Of a stretch of 49,667 nt of DNA, positions 40,807 to 49,325 are shown in pieces. Origin of the DNA: Gemmatimonadota bacterium (GTDB lineage Bacteria > Gemmatimonadota > Gemmatimonadetes > Gemmatimonadales > Gemmatimonadaceae); assembly GCA_947461225.1 (NCBI GenBank), contig CANHJV010000006.1, forward strand, positions 1 to 49,667. Reading direction: 5' to 3'. The notes beneath the pieces are model-generated. The model saw only the letters and a list, made by a program, of their open reading frames with translations, had not been told where the DNA came from and ran no database searches. Position 1 is the first letter of the stretch. Each line of letters opens with the position of its first letter. The position numbers and the translations under genes are program-made.

Positions 40807-41094
40807 GTCGACTGCGGTTTGATGGAGGTCCGACGATTCCGCCGAGTGCCCGAAGCGGGTGTACATTCCAGCGAGCGATCGGGTCGGATTCGACCTGTGC
40901 TGCGTCCTAGAGGTTGAACGTCGACATGCCCGTTCGGTATCCGGTGTCACTGTATACGCAGAAAATACAGGGCAACGTGCTGCTTCGGCTGTTCATCGCG
41001 CCGCCCGCCTGCGTGGTACCCCGATCCCCGTGTCGTTGATCGTCCCCGTGCATTTCTGACATCCCGAGGGGCCAACGCTCCCCGGGAACTCCCC

Positions 41095-42567
41095 GTGACG
41101 AATCCTGCCATGTCCACCACCCTGGCGACTCCCCACGCGCCCGACGCGGCTCCCACCGACGCGGCCGTGCCTGAAGAACACATCCGGCACCGCCGCCCCT
41201 ACGGCAGCGTGCTGGAAACGATCGGCTGGACGCCGATGATCCGGCTGGCCCGGGTGGCCCGCGGCATCCGGACGCCGCTGTACGGCAAGGCCGACTTCTT
41301 CAATCCGGGCGGCAGCGTGAAGGATCGGGTCGGCATGCCGATGATCGAGTCGCACGAGCGGGCCGGCACCCTGAAGCCGGGTGGCACGATTGTGGAGGCC
41401 ACGAGCGGCAACACGGGCGTCGGTCTGGCGATCGCCGCCGCGCTCAAGGGCTATCGCTGCATTTTCACGATGCCCGACAAGATGTCGCAGGAAAAAGTAC
41501 GCCTGTTGAAAGCGTTCGGCGCCGAAGTGATCATCACGCCGACTGCTGTGCCGCACGATCATCCGCAGAATTACGTGATGATGGCCAAGCGGATCGTGCG
41601 TGAGACGCCGGGCGCGGTGTTGGCGGGGCAGTTCGAGAATCCGGCCAATCCGGCCGCGCACATGGCAACGACCGGCCCCGAAATTTGGGAGCAAACGGAT
41701 GGTCGCATTACGCACTTCGTGGCCGGTGCCGGCACGGGCGGTACGATCACCGGCGTGGCGCGCTACCTCAAGAGCAAAAACCCGAACATCAAGATCATCG
41801 CCGCCGACCCGATGGGATCGGTGCTGGCCGAACTGTGGCGCAGCAAAGGCGAGGGCCATCCCACCGGCGCGCCGTACAAGGTGGAAGGCGTGGGTCAGGA
41901 TTGCGTGCCGCTCACGCTCGACATGAGTGTGATCGATGAATTCATCTCAGTGAGCGACAAAGATGCGTTCGGGATGGCGCGTCGTCTCACGCGCGAAGAA
42001 GGCATCTTCGTGGGGGGGTCCGCCGGCATGATTGCGCACGCGGCGATGAACGTGGCGCGTCGTCTCGATGATCCGGAGGCGTGCGTGGTCACGTTCCTCT
42101 GCGATACCGGCGAGCGCTATCTCAGCAAGGTGTTCAACGACGAGTGGATGCGCGAGAACCAGATGCTCGATGTCTCGCCCACAACCATCGAAGCGGTGCT
42201 TGGCAACAAGGACGCGAGTGCGCCGGCGATCGTGAGTGTCTCGCCCGGTACCTCGGTGCGTCAGGCGATCCGCTTGATGGCGCTGCACAACGTGTCGCAG
42301 GTGCCGGTCATGGATGGCACGGTGTGCATCGGCAGCGTGGCGGAATCGCAGCTCACGTCGAAGTCACTGGCCGATCCGAAAGTGCTCGATCAGTCGGTGA
42401 GCGACGTGATGGATCAGCCGTTCCCCGTGGTCGACAGCGACCAGCCGGTGGAGAGCGTGGCCAAGTTGTTGTCGAAGAGCAATCGCGCTGTGCTCATGAA
42501 GAAGGACGGCGTGGTGCAGGGGATCGTGACGCGCTTCGATGTGCTCGAACATCTGATGCACCGGTAA
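41095..42567 (+). CDS. Cystathionine beta-synthase (PLP domain plus tandem CBS domains)
   Basis: 490 aa (GTG 41095 or ATG 41110); LYGKADFFNPGGSVKDRVG, EATSGNTGVGLA, AGAGTGGTITGVARYLK, C-terminal CBS pair. Confidence 0.93.
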   Translation: MTNPAMSTTLATPHAPDAAPTDAAVPEEHIRHRRPYGSVLETIGWTPMIRLARVARGIRTPLYGKADFFNPGGSVKDRVGMPMIESHERAGTLKPGGTIVEATSGNTGVGLAIAAALKGYRCIFTMPDKMSQEKVRLLKAFGAEVIITPTAVPHDHPQNYVMMAKRIVRETPGAVLAGQFENPANPAAHMATTGPEIWEQTDGRITHFVAGAGTGGTITGVARYLKSKNPNIKIIAADPMGSVLAELWRSKGEGHPTGAPYKVEGVGQDCVPLTLDMSVIDEFISVSDKDAFGMARRLTREEGIFVGGSAGMIAHAAMNVARRLDDPEACVVTFLCDTGERYLSKVFNDEWMRENQMLDVSPTTIEAVLGNKDASAPAIVSVSPGTSVRQAIRLMALHNVSQVPVMDGTVCIGSVAESQLTSKSLADPKVLDQSVSDVMDQPFPVVDSDQPVESVAKLLSKSNRAVLMKKDGVVQGIVTRFDVLEHLMHR

Positions 42568-42592
42568 CCGACGCTCGGCGACGGTTGCGCCG

Positions 42593-43000
42593 TTAGAGCC
42601 TGACGCGCGTCGTCTGGATGGGGCCTTGTGGGGTGAGTGTCCCGTCGGCGGCGCGCGCGTAGGTAAACCACAGCACGTTGGCCTCGGTCGAGGCACTGGT
42701 GTAGCCCGCGATGCTCGCGTACGGCACGCTCACGTTGGCGCCCTGCACGAGCTTCGCGCACTGCGCTCCGCACGGCGGATAGAGCGCAATAGTCATCTGA
42801 TCCTTGTCGATGACCATGTAGCCCACCACGAACTCCGTGGTGTTGCGCAGTGTGAGCGTGGGGCGCGCGGCCGTGACGACCAGCGTGCCCGCCACGATGC
42901 CCTGATCCGGCGCACCGTCGCTGCTGTCCACGCGCGTCGCCTCGTGCGAGCAGGCCGACAGGGCGAGCAGCCCGATCGTGAACAACGCCACAGTGCGCAT
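42593..43000 (-). CDS. Small hypothetical lipoprotein
   Basis: ORF to 43072; start MRTVALFTIGLLALSACSHEATR at 43000, lipobox LSAC. Confidence 0.7.
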   Translation of the reverse strand: MRTVALFTIGLLALSACSHEATRVDSSDGAPDQGIVAGTLVVTAARPTLTLRNTTEFVVGYMVIDKDQMTIALYPPCGAQCAKLVQGANVSVPYASIAGYTSASTEANVLWFTYARAADGTLTPQGPIQTTRVRL

Positions 43001-43184
43001 TACGGTGATCCGGTAAGTGGTGTGAAGGGCGCGGTCTCCGATAACAAACCGCGCGAGCGCCCCAAGTGTCACACGCCCGGCGCTCCGTTACTTCGTCCTA
43101 GTTCTGACGTCTCCCCTACACGATACGGCACGCGAACGCTCGCTGCGGAGCTCGCCAACCCGGGTCGGTCCTGTCATTCACGCC

Positions 43185-43505
43185 ATGATCAACGTACTCG
43201 ACCAGTTCACGGATGCGCTCGGGGCACCGTTGCGCGACTATAGTCGCGGCCGACTCGCCGCCCTGCTGGCCGACCCACGTCCCTCAACGTGGGAGGATGC
43301 CCACGGTGTGGTCATCAATGCCCACGGGCTGACGCTCTGGCAGGCGTGGATCGCCATCGATCCCACGGCGCCGCAGACCGGACGGCACGTGACCCTCGAC
43401 CCGTTCGACCGGGTGATCGTGCTCCGGGAGTGGGATCGTATTCCCGACGACGACATGTTGGCCCGCGTGATCGCCTTCGCGCTGAGCGTTGACGCCGCCG
43501 CCTGA
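43185..43505 (+). CDS. Hypothetical protein
   Basis: 106 aa; start in an otherwise unoccupied gap, no motif recognised. Confidence 0.6.
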   Translation: MINVLDQFTDALGAPLRDYSRGRLAALLADPRPSTWEDAHGVVINAHGLTLWQAWIAIDPTAPQTGRHVTLDPFDRVIVLREWDRIPDDDMLARVIAFALSVDAAA

Positions 43506-43556
43506 CGGAGCGTGAGTCCGCCTGATGCAGACTGACGACGCGGACGGATTCGGATG

Positions 43557-43567
43557 TAGCTTTGAGC
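43557..43567 (+). promoter_or_regulatory. Candidate TAnnTTTG-type -7 element directly preceding ddl
   Basis: TAGCTTTG at 43557-43564, ATG at 43568. Confidence 0.4.
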
Positions 43568-44596
43568 ATGCGAATCACCGTGTTGCTGGGCGGCGTCTCC
43601 GCCGAACGTGAAGTGTCGTTGTCGTCGGGGCTGCGGATCGCCGTGGCGCTCCGCGAGAAGGGCCACGATGTGATCTGTCTCGATCCGGCCGAGGGCGTGT
43701 TGACCCGCGAGACGGAGCGCGCCTTGCTGGCCGCCGGCGTGGGGAGTGCTCCCCCGTCGCGCGATGCGCTGGCCGGATTGTCCTCACAATCCCTGTCGCC
43801 GGCACTCGGCACGAGCCCCGAGATCACCGACGCCGACTGCGTGTTTCTGGCGCTCCACGGCGGTCAGGGTGAAGACGGTACCGTGCAGGCCCTGCTCGAC
43901 CTCGTGGGCGTGCCGTACACCGGCAGCGGGCATCTGGCGAGTGCGCTGGCCATGGACAAGCACCTCACGAAGGTCGTGCTGCGAGCCGCTGGGGTTGCCA
44001 CCGCCGATTGGATGATGGCGCCGGCCGACGGCGAGATGGACGCCGACGAGGTTGGGCGTCAGCTGGACTGGCCGGTGGTGGTGAAGCCGTCGAAGCAGGG
44101 GAGCACGGTCGGGCTGTCAATCGTCCGCGAGCCGGGCGAACTGGCGGCTGCCGTGACCGAGGCCTTCAAGTACGACGACGAGGTCATGGTCGAGCGCTTC
44201 GTGGCGGGGCAGGAGCTCACGGTGGGCATTCTGGGCGACGTGGTGCTGCCGACGATCGAGATCGTGCCCATGAAGGAGCTGTACGACTACGAGTGCAAAT
44301 ACACGCCGGGGATGGCCAAGGAGTTCGTGGCCGAACTATCCCCGGAAATCGAGGGAAGGCTGGCGGATCAGGCCACGAAGGCGTTCGTGGCGCTCAAGTT
44401 GGGCGGCTATGCCCGCATCGACTTCCGGCTGGACCCCCACGGGCAGCCGTGGTGTCTTGAGGCCAACACGTTGCCCGGCATGACGCCGACCAGTCTCATC
44501 CCGCAGGCAGCGGCGGCCGCCGGTGTCTTGTTTCCCGATCTTTGTGAGCGCATCGTGCAACTGGCGCTCATCGGCCGGGATCGGCGACGGCGCTGA
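43568..44596 (+). CDS. ddl: D-alanine--D-alanine ligase
   Basis: MRITVLLGGVSAEREVSLSSG, LHGGQGEDGTVQALLDLVGVPYTGSG, EANTLPGMTPTSLIPQAAAAAGV. Confidence 0.96.
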   Translation: MRITVLLGGVSAEREVSLSSGLRIAVALREKGHDVICLDPAEGVLTRETERALLAAGVGSAPPSRDALAGLSSQSLSPALGTSPEITDADCVFLALHGGQGEDGTVQALLDLVGVPYTGSGHLASALAMDKHLTKVVLRAAGVATADWMMAPADGEMDADEVGRQLDWPVVVKPSKQGSTVGLSIVREPGELAAAVTEAFKYDDEVMVERFVAGQELTVGILGDVVLPTIEIVPMKELYDYECKYTPGMAKEFVAELSPEIEGRLADQATKAFVALKLGGYARIDFRLDPHGQPWCLEANTLPGMTPTSLIPQAAAAAGVLFPDLCERIVQLALIGRDRRRR

Positions 44597-44641
44597 CGTC
44601 GTGATTTCCGTCGTTCTTTCTGAGTCTTTTCGCGTCTTTCC

Positions 44642-45562
44642 ATGACCTACGTCACGTACGACGATTTCGATCCCCCTCGTAACCCGCAGGCCGTGTACTG
44701 GCTGATCGGGTTGTGTGTGGGCGTGTACTTCGTGCAGGCGACGTTGGTGGGCGACGCGAACATGGCGAAGTGGCTCGGGTATTCGGCCGGCGACCTGGCC
44801 TCGCATTCGTTGTGGACGATCGGCACGTACATGTTCGTGCATGGCGGCATGATGCATCTGCTGCTGAACATGTGGACGTTGTGGTTGTTCGGGCCGCGCG
44901 TGGAGCGGGCGTGGGGGAGCAGCACGTTCGTGTGGTACTACCTGTGGTGCGGCGCTGGCGGGTGGGCGTTTCACTACATGTTCCAGCGCAACGGCGGCAC
45001 GCTGGTGGGTGCGTCGGCGGCGATTCTAGGCGTTGCGGTGGCCTATGCGTCGCGGTGGCCGGACGACGAAGTGCTGTTCTTCGGGGTGGTGCCGATGAAG
45101 GTGAAGTGGCTGGTGGTGTTCATGGCGCTGATCAACATCACGATGGCGGTGGTCGATTCGGGCAGCCTTGGCGGCACCGCGTACGCGGCGCACATCGGTG
45201 GGATGATGGCGGGGTGGGTGTATCTCCGTGCGCCGGGGGCGGGTAGCCTGGGGCGTTTCCGCAACCGCATTGCGTCGGCGCCGGACTACGGCGACGACTC
45301 GCCGCGTGCGGTGCCCAAATCGTCGCGTCCGCGGGAGCGGGAAGTCGACGATATCGTGGCCCAGAGCAAGGCGGCGGTGTCGCGTGTACGTCCTGAACCG
45401 CGTCCCGCGCCGCGTCCCAGTCAGACGGCGGTGGCGCCGCAGCCGAGCACCGCGCTGGATGCGGTGCTGGACAAGATCGCAGCTGAGGGGATGTCGAGCC
45501 TGACGCCGGCCGAGCGGATCCTGTTGGACGACTGGTCGAAGCGTCTGCGCGACGTCACCTGA
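44642..45562 (+). CDS. Rhomboid-family intramembrane serine protease
   Basis: 306 aa, multi-TM; HGGMMHLLLNMWTLWLFGPRVE, GASAAILGVAVAYA, AAHIGGMMAGWVYLR. Confidence 0.92.
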   Translation: MTYVTYDDFDPPRNPQAVYWLIGLCVGVYFVQATLVGDANMAKWLGYSAGDLASHSLWTIGTYMFVHGGMMHLLLNMWTLWLFGPRVERAWGSSTFVWYYLWCGAGGWAFHYMFQRNGGTLVGASAAILGVAVAYASRWPDDEVLFFGVVPMKVKWLVVFMALINITMAVVDSGSLGGTAYAAHIGGMMAGWVYLRAPGAGSLGRFRNRIASAPDYGDDSPRAVPKSSRPREREVDDIVAQSKAAVSRVRPEPRPAPRPSQTAVAPQPSTALDAVLDKIAAEGMSSLTPAERILLDDWSKRLRDVT

Positions 45563-45592
45563 CCGGTGTGCGTTCCCGCATTACATTCGGGG

Positions 45593-45988
45593 ATGCCCAA
45601 GCCTGAACTGCTCGAGACGTTTCCGAATCCCTACGGGGATCGCAAGTACGAAATTTTCATGGAGACGACGGAGTTCACGTCGCTCTGTCCCCTTGGTGGT
45701 ATCGAGACCGACGCCGCCGAGTTGAAGCTGCTGGAAGGCGGCGCGCCCGACTTCGCGACCATCCGCATCACGTATCAGCCGGCCGAGGTGTGCCTGGAGC
45801 TGAAGAGCCTGAAGCTGTATTTCTGGAGCTTCCGCAACGACGGCATCTTCTACGAGCGCGCGGTGAACCGGATCCTGGACGATCTGGTGGCGGCGTGTAA
45901 CCCGCACACGATGACGGTGGTGGGGGATTTCAACGTGCGCGGTGGGTTGAAGAGCATCATTACGGCGACGGCGACGAAGCCGGCGTGA
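45593..45988 (+). CDS. queF: NADPH-dependent 7-cyano-7-deazaguanine reductase (QueF)
   Basis: TTEFTSLCP...PDFATIRITYQPAEVCLELKSLKLYFWSFRNDGIFYERAVNRILDDL; insertion between Cys and PDF motifs. Confidence 0.9.
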   Translation: MPKPELLETFPNPYGDRKYEIFMETTEFTSLCPLGGIETDAAELKLLEGGAPDFATIRITYQPAEVCLELKSLKLYFWSFRNDGIFYERAVNRILDDLVAACNPHTMTVVGDFNVRGGLKSIITATATKPA

Positions 45989-46014
45989 TGGCGTAGCGAG
46001 TAGGGGGCGGCGCC

Positions 46015-46048
46015 GGGACCGGAGTACGGGACCGGAGTACGGGACCGG
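46015..46048. repeat. 13-bp tandem repeat upstream of tRNA-Phe (2.6 copies)
   Basis: gggaccggagtac x2 plus gggaccgg. Confidence 0.9.
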
Positions 46049-46124
46049 CAAAGCGGGCGGCGGTGTGGTGAGCGCTTGCGGAATGCCCCCTACCGTGGTT
46101 AGCCTGAAGGTCTGTAGGTGGTTT

Positions 46125-46197
<73 letters not shown>

Positions 46198-46248
46198 CTG
46201 GAAGTTGTTGGTAGACAACGACTTACAAAATATCAGGATTTCAGAGAT

Positions 46249-46342
46249 CGTACTACATTCGTACTACATGAGGGGGGACCAGCAATGGTCCCCCCTCTGT
46301 CGTTTGTACCGTGGAGTCGATGTAGTACACGATTTACTACAC
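46249..46342. repeat. Cluster of CGTACTACAT-type short repeats next to the tRNA
   Basis: cgtactacat at 46249-46258 and 46260-46269 (direct), atgtagtac at 46320-46328 (inverted), tactacac at 46335-46342 (partial). Confidence 0.8.
46270..46297 (+). terminator. Strong intrinsic-type hairpin downstream of tRNA-Phe
   Basis: gaggggggacca-gcaa-tggtcccccctc, 12-bp perfect stem, followed by tgtcgttt. Confidence 0.65.
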
Positions 46343-46441
46343 ACACCTTGGGTGGATCCGAGTGTCGGAGGGTGTGGTGGAGGTGTGGATTCCAATGTGT
46401 GTCGGGGGGTGTCTGATCGTACTTTCTGGGATCATCACGAC

Positions 46442-46542
46442 GACCTCCACTCGATCACTCCATCGACGAATTCAATACGGAACGACCGGAACGGTCGGAG
46501 ATTGTGCGTGAAGTGAAGGGGATCTTGGAAGATTTGCTGTGA
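46442..46542 (+). pseudogene. Internally deleted copy of the small ORF unit at 47768-48031
   Basis: gacctccactcgatcactccatcgacgaattcaat joined to acggaacgaccggaacggtcggagattgtgcgtgaagtgaaggggatcttggaagatttgctgtga; about 160 bp of the other copy is missing, including its ATG. Confidence 0.8.
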
Positions 46543-46564
46543 GACCTTTCGTGCTCAACTTTCA

Positions 46565-47029
46565 TCAAAGGGATGCCGCCAATTGCTTCAAAAACTCGCC
46601 TTCACCGCCTTTGGTAAATCGAAAACCTGTACCTCTGTCTCGGAACAATCCTTCAGCATCAAACTTGTGCCAAGTATCAGGTAGGCCGTTAGAGTTCTCA
46701 CTTTTTGTCGCTAGGATAGTCCGATCGGCGTTGATCCAATAGCCCAACAGCTCGTCCGCTGACATCGGTATGTCACGTTCAAAGACATGGCGTACCATGT
46801 TTTTACGGTCTGTGAAGTGAGCACGTTGGATGTTGTTACCACTCACGTGCCTCCAACCATCACGTTTGTAAACCGCCAGCGCGTCCGGCGTAATGCCCAC
46901 AACCTGCCATGACCAATCATGTGAGCGCATCACGTTGGATAGCATCGTGCTACACACTTCAAATTTAATGGTGTCGCTCTGATACGAATCGAAGCATGCA
47001 ATATAGATACTGTGAATGAACTGTTTCAT
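46565..47029 (-). CDS. Orphan hypothetical protein in island
   Basis: 154 aa MKQFIHSIYIACFDSYQSDTIKFEV..., only minus-strand gene in this part; no family recognised. Confidence 0.6.
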   Translation of the reverse strand: MKQFIHSIYIACFDSYQSDTIKFEVCSTMLSNVMRSHDWSWQVVGITPDALAVYKRDGWRHVSGNNIQRAHFTDRKNMVRHVFERDIPMSADELLGYWINADRTILATKSENSNGLPDTWHKFDAEGLFRDRGTGFRFTKGGEGEFLKQLAASL

Positions 47030-47103
47030 ATACCGTAAGTTTCTGAAAGTGAGAAAATTCGGTGACCTAGAACATTGAAATTAATCCGCAACGATGGAGT
47101 CCT

Positions 47104-47754
47104 ATGGACTGGTACGTCTGGGTAGCAGTCGCCGTCGCAGCTTATTTCGCATACGCTTTTTCAGCGCGTAACCGAAACCGACGAGTGTGGGCGGAGATAA
47201 CCATACCCGCCAGAGGAACACCAACCATTCAGATAAGCCCAACCTCAGCATCGCCTGCTGATCTCTGCCTCGCGGCGCTCTGCTATGCGAGCAAAATCCG
47301 GTGGCTAGTAAACAGTGAGTTTACGGTGTCGAAAGACATCCTCCGAGAGTTGTTGGGCGAGGCATGTGACTTCTGGGACGAGGGAGCCGGCGACCTAATC
47401 GATCGCATGCCCACCGCAGCTGCCATTCGCAGAAGCCAGGCACATCCTCGTGCCGTTGATGCTGGCGAAGTATTCCGCGTTTCCTTCTTTCGAACAGAGT
47501 ACAGTAGCTTGCAGAATCGTGCGTGGATCATGAACACAATCCCTCGGCCCGGCTTAGCAGCGAACCTGCCATGGAGCGTGATTCTGTTGATGAATTCTAT
47601 CAGCGCAGTTCTGCCAGACGAGGCGCGCGCGAAATTCGGAAAGGCCCTTCGGAACTGGGTCGAATCAGCCATGGATCCAGCCTTTGACGACCAGACGCAG
47701 GTGACACTGACCCGCCTCTTTGAGCTCAGTGTTATCGCCTACGACGAGGCCTGA
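47104..47754 (+). CDS. Orphan hypothetical protein with N-terminal TM segment
   Basis: 216 aa MDWYVWVAVAVAAYFAYAFSARNRNRRVWAEI.... Confidence 0.65.
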   Translation: MDWYVWVAVAVAAYFAYAFSARNRNRRVWAEITIPARGTPTIQISPTSASPADLCLAALCYASKIRWLVNSEFTVSKDILRELLGEACDFWDEGAGDLIDRMPTAAAIRRSQAHPRAVDAGEVFRVSFFRTEYSSLQNRAWIMNTIPRPGLAANLPWSVILLMNSISAVLPDEARAKFGKALRNWVESAMDPAFDDQTQVTLTRLFELSVIAYDEA

Positions 47755-47800
47755 GCCGCGGCATAAGGACCTCCACTCGATCACTCTATCGACGAATTCA

Positions 47801-48031
47801 ATGACCACTCCCAAAGACATTCACCCCATCGTGATGAAGGTTCTCGATGAACTCTCCGAGAAGTACTTCATCCACAAACGTCCGACGATCAAGAAGTCGG
47901 ACAACCTCGAACTTGGGTGGGGTGGGAAGGGAGGACGGAAAACGACGATCAATTTCACGTTCATTACGGAACGACCGGAACGGTCGGAGATTGAACGTGA
48001 GGTGAAGGGGATCTTGGAGGAATTGTTGTAG
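47801..48031 (+). CDS. Small island protein (full-length member of the repeated unit)
   Basis: MTTPKDIHPIVMKVLDELSEKYFIHKRPTIKKSDNLELGWGGKGGRKTTINFTFITERPERSEIEREVKGILEELL; ATG within the repeated segment. Confidence 0.7.
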   Translation: MTTPKDIHPIVMKVLDELSEKYFIHKRPTIKKSDNLELGWGGKGGRKTTINFTFITERPERSEIEREVKGILEELL

Positions 48032-48078
48032 GCGAGTGAATCGAAATCACTCAAACAACTCAAACATGAGGTGAACAA

Positions 48079-48615
48079 ATGCGTGTGTTAACCGGGATTG
48101 TTTTGGGTCTCTTCTCCGGATTGCTCATTTACATGATTGCGGCGATAGTCTCAATAGATCCCGCAAACAGTTCTCCACCTTCGAATCTGTTCGTTTCAAT
48201 CTTTCTTCTAGGTGGATGGATCGGCTCTACATATTTCCTACTGAATCAAACCCGATCGACATTAAGACTGATCTCAAAAGGTGCTCTTCTTGGTGCTACG
48301 GAGTGGATCCTACTCGCTATCGCGGGTGTTGTGATGTCAGGACGTTCAGCAGCTGCGGCGGTATCTTCTTCGTCCGGAACAGCTGAATCAACTGGTGCAG
48401 TATTAGGTGGTGGTCTCGCCGCCGTGATAACGGGAGGACTTTCTCTCGCTATGGCGGTTCTTTCTCTTCTCGTCTTCTTGGTCGTGTACCTCATCGGTAA
48501 AGAAAAGGTCGAAGTCGATATAACCTTACAGAGGAAGTGTCCGATGTGTGCGGAGATGATCCTTAAGGAGGCACAGAAGTGTAGGCACTGTGGTTCGTCA
48601 CTTAGTTCTTTGTAG
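48079..48615 (+). CDS. Membrane protein with C-terminal zinc ribbon
   Basis: 178 aa; about 4 TM stretches and CPMCAEMILKEAQKCRHCGSSL. Confidence 0.75.
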   Translation: MRVLTGIVLGLFSGLLIYMIAAIVSIDPANSSPPSNLFVSIFLLGGWIGSTYFLLNQTRSTLRLISKGALLGATEWILLAIAGVVMSGRSAAAAVSSSSGTAESTGAVLGGGLAAVITGGLSLAMAVLSLLVFLVVYLIGKEKVEVDITLQRKCPMCAEMILKEAQKCRHCGSSLSSL

Positions 48616-48684
48616 TGCCAACGCTCATCCTCATTGATACGTGGTCAGAGGTAGTTAGTAACGCTGGGAAACTGCTCTTAACAC

Positions 48685-49005
48685 ATGACTGAGGGCTTTA
48701 TGGTTTCAATGTTTGCACGCTTGGTTCTTATTACTTGTTTAGTAACAGCATGTGGAGAGCGTGTGATGGTTGTTGAGTCTGATACTTCTTGGTCAGGTTC
48801 AATTGGGAATTCTTCTCGCGATGGTTTTGGAAATGAGATATTCCCTATATCTGGTTCAGGAACTTGGTGTTGGGCTATTCAGAAGAAAACGCGGGGCGGC
48901 TATTTGAAAGCTTATTCAAGGACACCGAGTATTGCTGGTACTGAAAAATCTGGTGAAGCAGAAACCAACGCACAGTTTGGCATTGTCACTGGGTGTTCAC
49001 CGTAA
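48685..49005 (+). CDS. Small putative lipoprotein
   Basis: MFARLVLITCLVTACGERVMVVES (lipobox VTAC); start ambiguous (48685, 48700 or 48709). Confidence 0.6.
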   Translation: MTEGFMVSMFARLVLITCLVTACGERVMVVESDTSWSGSIGNSSRDGFGNEIFPISGSGTWCWAIQKKTRGGYLKAYSRTPSIAGTEKSGEAETNAQFGIVTGCSP

Positions 49006-49222
49006 CTCTTTGAAAGGGAACGACCCTCGTCGAAGACCGATTGGGGAACGACGATCCAGTTCACGTTCATTCGTGAACCAATTCGGGGTCGGGGGATGGG
49101 AGGTGACGGTACCTCGACCTATTTGAGGAGGTCGACCACCCGAAAAAGGTCGAAATTCTCGAATTCTGGGTCTATATCCGGGTGAAATAGGTGTCCACCT
49201 CAATCCAACCCGAAGAAGTCAC

Positions 49223-49285
49223 GTAAGTGTATATATACCAACACTTACATGAATGTTTGACCTTTTGTCAAAATCTCTATATATT
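49223..49285 (+). promoter_or_regulatory. Promoter with two dyads upstream of the recombinase gene
   Basis: TTGACC (49257-49262)-N17-TATATT (49280-49285); tttgac-ctttt-gtcaaa overlaps the -35; gtaagtgt (49223-49230)/acacttac (49241-49248) upstream. Confidence 0.65.
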
Positions 49286-49325
49286 ATCATTATACGATAT
49301 TCGAACCAACAAGAAATGACTACCA

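Noticed and set aside
41062-41087. Hairpin just before the CBS start as a SAM/SAH riboswitch
   Set aside because: Only a single imperfect stem; no conserved SAM or SAH aptamer motifs recognised.
48616-48680. Possible integron attC-like site (ccaacgct...agttagtaacgctg) between island ORFs
   Set aside because: No convincing R''/L''/L'/R' symmetry and the recombinase fragment is not identifiable as IntI.
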